Shown here one piece after another: positions 7,324 to 11,957 of a DNA stretch of 11,957 bases; the stretch's first letter is position 1, and every line of letters starts with the position of its first letter. The translations under genes were made by a program, and so were the position numbers. Source of the stretch: Flavobacteriales bacterium. GTDB taxonomy: Bacteria > Bacteroidota > Bacteroidia > NS11-12g > UBA955. The DNA is taken from assembly GCA_947450405.1 (NCBI GenBank), contig CANFVI010000036.1, positions 1 to 11,957 of the forward strand, written 5' to 3'. The notes beneath the pieces are model-generated. The model saw nothing but the letters and a program-made list of their open reading frames with translations. It was not told the DNA's origin and made no database searches.

Positions 7324-7349
7324 AAAAATGCCGCAATAGCGGCATTTTT
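7324..7349. terminator. Bidirectional intrinsic terminator between converging nnr and PorP/SprF genes
   Basis: AAAAATGCCGC (7324-7334) and GCGGCATTTTT (7339-7349) are perfectly complementary over 11 bp around an AATA loop. The GC-rich core with A-tract and T-tract flanks gives a Rho-independent terminator in both directions. It lies in the 71-bp gap between two genes that point at each other, 26 bp after the nnr stop (7297) and 19 bp beyond the other gene's stop at 7369. Confidence 0.92.
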
Positions 7350-7368
7350 CTGTTATTCGTTGTTTGAA

Positions 7369-8691
7369 TTATTTTACTTCCTTCACCCACATTTGAGGCA
7401 CAGTTGACTCATAATAGAAAATTCCTTTGTTGGCTTCTTTTTCTGAGAAATAGTATTCCATATACACATAATAGCTCTTTGTTTTTGGTTCAAAAAACTT
7501 AAATGCAATTACATCTTTCATGTACAACTCTTTGATTTGCTTGTTCGCTTTATCTTCATTGCTATGCAATCCTGCAACTAAATAAAACCCAGCCTCAGGT
7601 TTGATTTTATCAATTGGAGGTAAGTGTATACCTATTGTATCATGTCCTTTTCCGAAAGTTTTCATATCCTTCAAAGAACGAGCTGTTACTTCCAATCTTT
7701 CTCTTCCTTTTGGTGCTCTTTCTTTGTTAGACTCTTCATCATTTCCCTCAGAAGTAGAATTATCAGAGCCATCATCTTTCGAAGAAACTGAGCCACCGCC
7801 CAAAGCTGCGAATCCAATTGTAGTTCTAAATTCGTGGATAGGCCCTAACAACCCACTTTGTTCGCCATTTGGAACTGTATAAGAGTAGGAAACTGAAATA
7901 TCATCTTGCGGTTTAAATCCAATATTTCCACCAAACTGCAAAAAGTTATTTTCACCTAGGCCAACCCACACTTTATCTTTATACCAAAAACTTAGATTTG
8001 CTTGTAAATAGAGATAATCCCAATTATACCAAGTACAATTAATTGCAGGTCTGATTGATAAATCTGACCCTAAATCACCTTTAAAACCGAGCAATAAGGT
8101 AGACTGTGTTTGCAAATCATATCCTGCTTTATAGTTATAATAAGTATAATCAAAATGTGGCTTAGGTAATCTAGAAACTGAAAAACCGGCATACCATTTA
8201 TCGGCTTTCGCGAATATTGAAGCGCGAAGATCTGCCCTAACTACTGGAGCGCTGTAACTAATTGCATTGATAATTGGATCATTTTCATGAATATAAACCA
8301 TTTTAGATGCATCAAAATTTTGAGATAAAACACCAGCACTCACGCCTAAGCTCAGTTTAGTACTTCCTAAACCCAAAGAATAAGCATATGTAGCGTATGC
8401 ATTGTGAATCTCGGAAAAAGCAATATTTTCCTTCAAATATAATAATCCAAAAGCCGTATTTTTATTTTTTACAGGCATTGCTATGTTGAACAATGTATGT
8501 TGCGGTGAACCTGGAGTTTGGTTAAATATTTTGTTATAATACAAAGAAACACTTCCTTGGTCGTTGCTTGTTATTGCCGCAGGAACAGTAATTGAAGGAT
8601 CCATATAAAATTGATCAATTCTTGCTCCCATTTGTGCAAAGGCTTGTAACGTCAAACCCAATATTCCAATAATACTAAATAATTTTTTCAT
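7369..8691 (-). CDS. PorP/SprF family type IX secretion outer-membrane protein with SPOR-like C-terminal domain
   Basis: PorP/SprF proteins are outer-membrane beta-barrel partners needed for secreting or anchoring type-B CTD proteins such as SprB. The 440 residues start with a signal peptide (MKKLFSIIGILGLTLQAFAQ, cut after residue 20). The PorP/SprF region follows (about 21-296), with the opening RIDQFYMDPSITVPAAI, where most relatives have 'QFy.nPl..NPA', and many alternating amphipathic strands of the barrel type. Then come a glycine hinge (GGG, 298-300), a Ser/Asp/Glu-rich linker (301-325), a basic stretch (PKGRERLEV) and a C-terminal domain (about 365-440). This starts GFYLVAGLHSNEDKA and contains AFKFFEPKTKSYYVYM and WVKEV, a pattern like SPOR peptidoglycan-binding domains. 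Plain PorP/SprF proteins are about 300 residues, so the extra 140 are the oddity. The ATG at 8691 is 6 bp after the stop of the giant CHU_C gene, indicating co-transcription. Assignment to PorP/SprF is firm; the SPOR call is moderately sure. Confidence 0.86.
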   Translation of the reverse strand: MKKLFSIIGILGLTLQAFAQMGARIDQFYMDPSITVPAAITSNDQGSVSLYYNKIFNQTPGSPQHTLFNIAMPVKNKNTAFGLLYLKENIAFSEIHNAYATYAYSLGLGSTKLSLGVSAGVLSQNFDASKMVYIHENDPIINAISYSAPVVRADLRASIFAKADKWYAGFSVSRLPKPHFDYTYYNYKAGYDLQTQSTLLLGFKGDLGSDLSIRPAINCTWYNWDYLYLQANLSFWYKDKVWVGLGENNFLQFGGNIGFKPQDDISVSYSYTVPNGEQSGLLGPIHEFRTTIGFAALGGGSVSSKDDGSDNSTSEGNDEESNKERAPKGRERLEVTARSLKDMKTFGKGHDTIGIHLPPIDKIKPEAGFYLVAGLHSNEDKANKQIKELYMKDVIAFKFFEPKTKSYYVYMEYYFSEKEANKGIFYYESTVPQMWVKEVK

Positions 8692-8696
8692 AATAA

Positions 8697-11600
8697 TTAA
8701 CGAATAATTTGAATGTATCCTCTATACTCTTCTTTAGATTGACGATTTTTCATATAATAAAAGTATACACCATTTGGCAACACATTTCCATCAGAATCAA
8801 CACCATTCCAATTGTTCAAATAATTATTGCTGGTATAAACCCTCTTTCCTTGTCTGTCACTAATTACAATATCAAATAGGAAAACATCAGGAATTTCAAT
8901 TAGATCCCAATATTCATTTGATTTATCACCGTTCGGTGTGATAATGTTCGGTATTTTCACCAATGGAGGATCAATAACTCTGATATGCACTGAATCAACA
9001 TCGGTACAACCATTTGAATCGGTTGCAACTACAAACAATGTAATTGAATCTGTTAGTTGTATTGTTGAAGTACCCACTTTGGTAGAATCAGCAACATAAA
9101 TACCTGGATACCAATGGAAATTTTTCAATGCATTTGATACATAAACAGAGGATTTTCTTCCCCTAAAAATTGTCGTATCTGAATGTGCTGTAATATTTGC
9201 AGGAGGATAAGCATAAGCTTGAACTGAATCCATTGCAAAACACACACCCTTATTATAAACTTTAAATTTATAATTTCCAGTTTTAGAAATTGATTTCACA
9301 AAAACCGAATCATTATCGGCAAGCCAATATATCGAATCTCCTCCCGTGATTGTAAATTTAACTGAATCTCCTTTGCACAAAGGCATACTTCCTTTCATAT
9401 TCCATGAAATTACTGGAGTATTCACAAGCGTATTTACATTCAAATATGCAGTATCAGAACAACCATTTTTAGTTTTTACGATATAACTTGTATTGTAAGG
9501 GCCTGAATTAGTGTAATATACATTTCTATGCAACACATTTGAATCAGTAACCCCATTGCCAAAATCCCAATAACGTTGTTTAATTGTATCTAAGGAATAT
9601 GTCAATGTATCATAAAAATAAACAGAATCTGGCATACAAAGACCTTTATAAGCGAAGTGTGCAATCGGTGATGCCACCACATTTACTGGATGCATTACAC
9701 TGTCGGCACAACCGTGAATATTGGTTACAACCAAACGCGGCTGAAAAATACCTGTTGTATCGTAACTATGGAATAAAGTTACGGCAGGAGATTCTTTGAA
9801 TGTATCACCCCATAACCATTTAGATGTGAGTATGGTATCATTCGGATCAACTCCGTAATTCTGTATAAATGTAAATTTATTCCATTTCTGACATTGCATT
9901 AAATCATTAGGTATAACCGAAGGATCTAAAGAAAATGTAGGTTGAGGTTTGTAATAAACCTGAAACAATCCTAATGTCGAGTCTTTACATCCTGCTTTTG
10001 ATGTAGCAACCAAACGTGTTTTATGTACCCCAGGAGCAGTGAATTTAAATCGAACTGCAGTATCTGTAGCCATTATGGTGTCATCAAACGTCCAATTCCA
10101 ATTCATACTATCTTGGCGCGGGTATTTAAAGTTTAACAACCTTCTAAATCTTGTGGTATCTCCGAAGCAAGCTTCTTTTACGCTATACAAAGGCACTGGC
10201 TTTGGATGAACGCGCATCCACACTGTTTGTGTGTCACTACACAAATTAAAAGTTTGAACCTCTAATAAAACTTTATACAATCCAATTTTCGCATAAGTAT
10301 GCGAACTATTAGGCACCGCCGTATCATATGGCGTACCATCGCCCCAATTCCAAATATCATATTGAATTACTTCTGGAGAAGCAACCGTTGAACTATTGAA
10401 GGAATTGGTAATTTCACCAATACACGTATTTGAAGTTGAAAATTGCGCCAAAGGTTTTGCAAATAAATTCAAAATATGATTTTGAGAATCTTTGCAATCC
10501 GCATCGGTAGTGACAACCAACTTAATCAATCTTGGACCTGCGGTTGCATACTTGTGATACGCTGTTTTGTTTAAAGATGGAGGGCCAGCCAAACCAGAAA
10601 GTTTGGTGCCATCACCCAAATCCCATGACCATTTTAACATTTTGTCAGGTGAAGGATCTGCAGTTACATTAAAAATCGCAACTGATCTAACAGGATCCCA
10701 ACATTGGTCTTTAACATCAATCCCTACAGTTGGTTTTGCATGCAAAATATAATCTTGGCTGTCAATGGCTTTACAGCCATACTGATTGATTCTTGTAATA
10801 TAAATTTTATAGGTTCCTGCAGCAGCAAATTTGTAGGTGATTTTGCTAGAATCTTTATATCCCAAATAAGGAGAAATATTTCCTCTACTGAATGCAGGTA
10901 TAACTGGGGTAATTGTCCAAATTTTCTTAGCCATTACTTCCCCAGAAGGCGGAGAATAAGTATCCGTAATACGGGTAGTTTGACCTTGACAAACACTAGT
11001 AATAATCTTTGGTAATAATTCCACACTTTGTGTGAATATATTTGGATTCAACGGCACACGCGGTGTATTGGCTAAGATTACGTTTTTATATCCAAAATCA
11101 AAACTCGTAGTATTTTCAACTCTCAGTGAAACGGTATAAATATAAGTTGTAGTAGTAGGCGTTCCTCTTGCATAAATATGCCATGCAGTAGACCCGGTTT
11201 GGGTTGGAGAACCATCTCCGAAATCCCAAATATAACCTGTAATCGAAGAACCAATTGATTTTGAATTGCTATAAAATTTAATTGTATCTCCCTCGCATTG
11301 GTTTACAACAATAAATGATGAAAACACGTCTGAACTTCCCAATGTATTCAATCCACCCAAGTAACCTGAGGTTTGAGACCCTATTTTATTTCCTAAAATA
11401 TAATACCCAGTCAAGTTGGTAATAGAACTAGATGACATTGTACCCAATCTATTTGCAGTTCCTACGGTATTGTTTAGAATCCAAGAAGCAGAACCTGTAG
11501 AGGTTAATAATTGTAAATTGGCAAAATCATAAACATAGTCATCATTTGTAACTGAATCATAACTAAACTTTAGAAAAAAGTTGTAGGCAATCAAATTAGT

Positions 11601-11957
11601 TGCCGTGGTATTCATGTAATAATGATGTACTTTAGAAATATTTCTTGTAACCGAAGGTAATGATTGGGTAAAAGCGGGTCCATTCGCCAAAACCTTTGCA
11701 AAATAAAACTCTTCAGTAGCACCTGATTTTGTGAAACTCGTAGCAACTATTGGTCTATAATCACTACCAGAACCAACATGCCATGTCATTGTATTGTTGG
11801 CAGTTTGCCCAATCCAATATCCACCATCTACATAGCTATTCTTATTTCCACCAACCAATTTTGCACCGGTTTTGGTTTTTAACGCAGGTGGTGTGGTTCC
11901 CGAAATCATCACCAATCCATCTGTTAATTCAAATGAATCTGTAATTAAAAGAGTTCC
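8697..11957 (-). CDS. Giant secreted multi-PKD protein with type IX secretion CHU_C C-terminal domain (5' partial)
   Basis: The reading frame is open to the window edge. A TTG at 11915 is only an internal Leu codon, since the upstream codons read GTLLITDSFELTDG with no stop. At least 1086 residues are visible and the signal peptide lies outside. Numbering from the first visible residue, an N-terminal region (1-215) has strand-rich sequence with the YVDGGYW motif (42-48) seen at the ends of many Bacteroidota adhesin beta-structures. Next come PKD/Ig-like modules: about 216-297 (IWDFGDGS), 305-405, 407-500 (WDLGDGT), 502-584 (WNWGDGT), 586-668, 670-762, 764-845 (WDFGNG), then two Ig-like ones (846-919 and 920-998). 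The C-terminal sorting domain (about 999-1086) shows IPNIITPNGDKSNEYWDL, SDRQGKRVY and LPNGVYFYYM, a divergent CHU_C. It precedes the PorP/SprF gene by 5 bp, as in sprB-sprF pairs. A gliding or adhesion function is likely, but the ligand is unknown. Confidence 0.88.
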   Translation of the reverse strand, partial: GTLLITDSFELTDGLVMISGTTPPALKTKTGAKLVGGNKNSYVDGGYWIGQTANNTMTWHVGSGSDYRPIVATSFTKSGATEEFYFAKVLANGPAFTQSLPSVTRNISKVHHYYMNTTATNLIAYNFFLKFSYDSVTNDDYVYDFANLQLLTSTGSASWILNNTVGTANRLGTMSSSSITNLTGYYILGNKIGSQTSGYLGGLNTLGSSDVFSSFIVVNQCEGDTIKFYSNSKSIGSSITGYIWDFGDGSPTQTGSTAWHIYARGTPTTTTYIYTVSLRVENTTSFDFGYKNVILANTPRVPLNPNIFTQSVELLPKIITSVCQGQTTRITDTYSPPSGEVMAKKIWTITPVIPAFSRGNISPYLGYKDSSKITYKFAAAGTYKIYITRINQYGCKAIDSQDYILHAKPTVGIDVKDQCWDPVRSVAIFNVTADPSPDKMLKWSWDLGDGTKLSGLAGPPSLNKTAYHKYATAGPRLIKLVVTTDADCKDSQNHILNLFAKPLAQFSTSNTCIGEITNSFNSSTVASPEVIQYDIWNWGDGTPYDTAVPNSSHTYAKIGLYKVLLEVQTFNLCSDTQTVWMRVHPKPVPLYSVKEACFGDTTRFRRLLNFKYPRQDSMNWNWTFDDTIMATDTAVRFKFTAPGVHKTRLVATSKAGCKDSTLGLFQVYYKPQPTFSLDPSVIPNDLMQCQKWNKFTFIQNYGVDPNDTILTSKWLWGDTFKESPAVTLFHSYDTTGIFQPRLVVTNIHGCADSVMHPVNVVASPIAHFAYKGLCMPDSVYFYDTLTYSLDTIKQRYWDFGNGVTDSNVLHRNVYYTNSGPYNTSYIVKTKNGCSDTAYLNVNTLVNTPVISWNMKGSMPLCKGDSVKFTITGGDSIYWLADNDSVFVKSISKTGNYKFKVYNKGVCFAMDSVQAYAYPPANITAHSDTTIFRGRKSSVYVSNALKNFHWYPGIYVADSTKVGTSTIQLTDSITLFVVATDSNGCTDVDSVHIRVIDPPLVKIPNIITPNGDKSNEYWDLIEIPDVFLFDIVISDRQGKRVYTSNNYLNNWNGVDSDGNVLPNGVYFYYMKNRQSKEEYRGYIQIIR

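Noticed and set aside
10704..11015. 103-codon open frame on the plus strand opposite the giant PKD gene
   Set aside because: It lies antisense to coding sequence with clear PKD modules and has no recognisable domain; the low stop density comes from the codon usage of the real gene.
8697..11915. Reading the repeated PKD modules as a DNA-level tandem repeat
   Set aside because: The modules are similar only at protein-motif level (GDG, GCKD); lengths and DNA sequences differ, so there is no recent repeat expansion.

Overview
The window looks like a chromosomal segment of a Bacteroidota bacterium, probably a gliding or surface-adhesive lineage of the Flavobacteriales / Chitinophagales / Cytophagales type. 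The DNA is AT-rich. It encodes two large secreted PKD/Ig-like repeat proteins ending in the type-B C-terminal domain of the type IX secretion system (CHU_C / 'gliding motility-associated C-terminal domain'). It also encodes a PorP/SprF-type outer-membrane partner protein, and the Bacteroidota-typical order ftsX - DUF3098 - uppP. No insertion sequence, tRNA, rRNA or CRISPR array was found, and almost all of the sequence is coding.

Left block, minus strand (1-3217). The block starts with the N-terminal 82 codons of purL (purine synthesis), cut by the window edge. Next is a 707-residue secreted protein with a signal peptide, an FN3-like domain, several PKD/Ig-like modules and a CHU_C sorting domain. 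The block ends with a 242-residue DEDDy 3'-5' exonuclease related to the proofreading domain of family B polymerases. A 96-bp divergent intergenic region (3218-3313) separates it from the next block.

Central block, plus strand (3314-7297). Five tightly packed genes have overlaps or gaps of at most 2 bp: ftsX (cell-division ABC-type permease), a small DUF3098 two-helix membrane protein, uppP (undecaprenyl-diphosphate phosphatase), an exported DUF4159 protein, and nnr (bifunctional NAD(P)HX epimerase/dehydratase). This is almost certainly one operon, mixing envelope growth and division functions with a metabolite-repair enzyme. nnr ends earlier than the family norm. It is followed by a perfect 11-bp-stem hairpin that can act as a terminator for both converging transcription units.

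Right block, minus strand (7369-11957). A giant PKD-repeat CHU_C protein (at least 1086 residues, its N-terminus beyond the window) lies 5 bp upstream of a PorP/SprF-family protein. This is the arrangement of SprB-SprF type adhesin/partner pairs. The PorP/SprF protein carries an acidic Ser/Glu linker and an extra SPOR-like C-terminal domain, the most unusual architecture in the window.

I see no wholly new system. The points most worth checking are the PorP/SprF-SPOR fusion beside its giant adhesin, the cysteine-pair-per-module pattern in both secreted proteins, the second CHU_C protein without an adjacent partner, the short C-terminus of Nnr, and the uncharacterised DUF3098/DUF4159 members of the ftsX-uppP operon.
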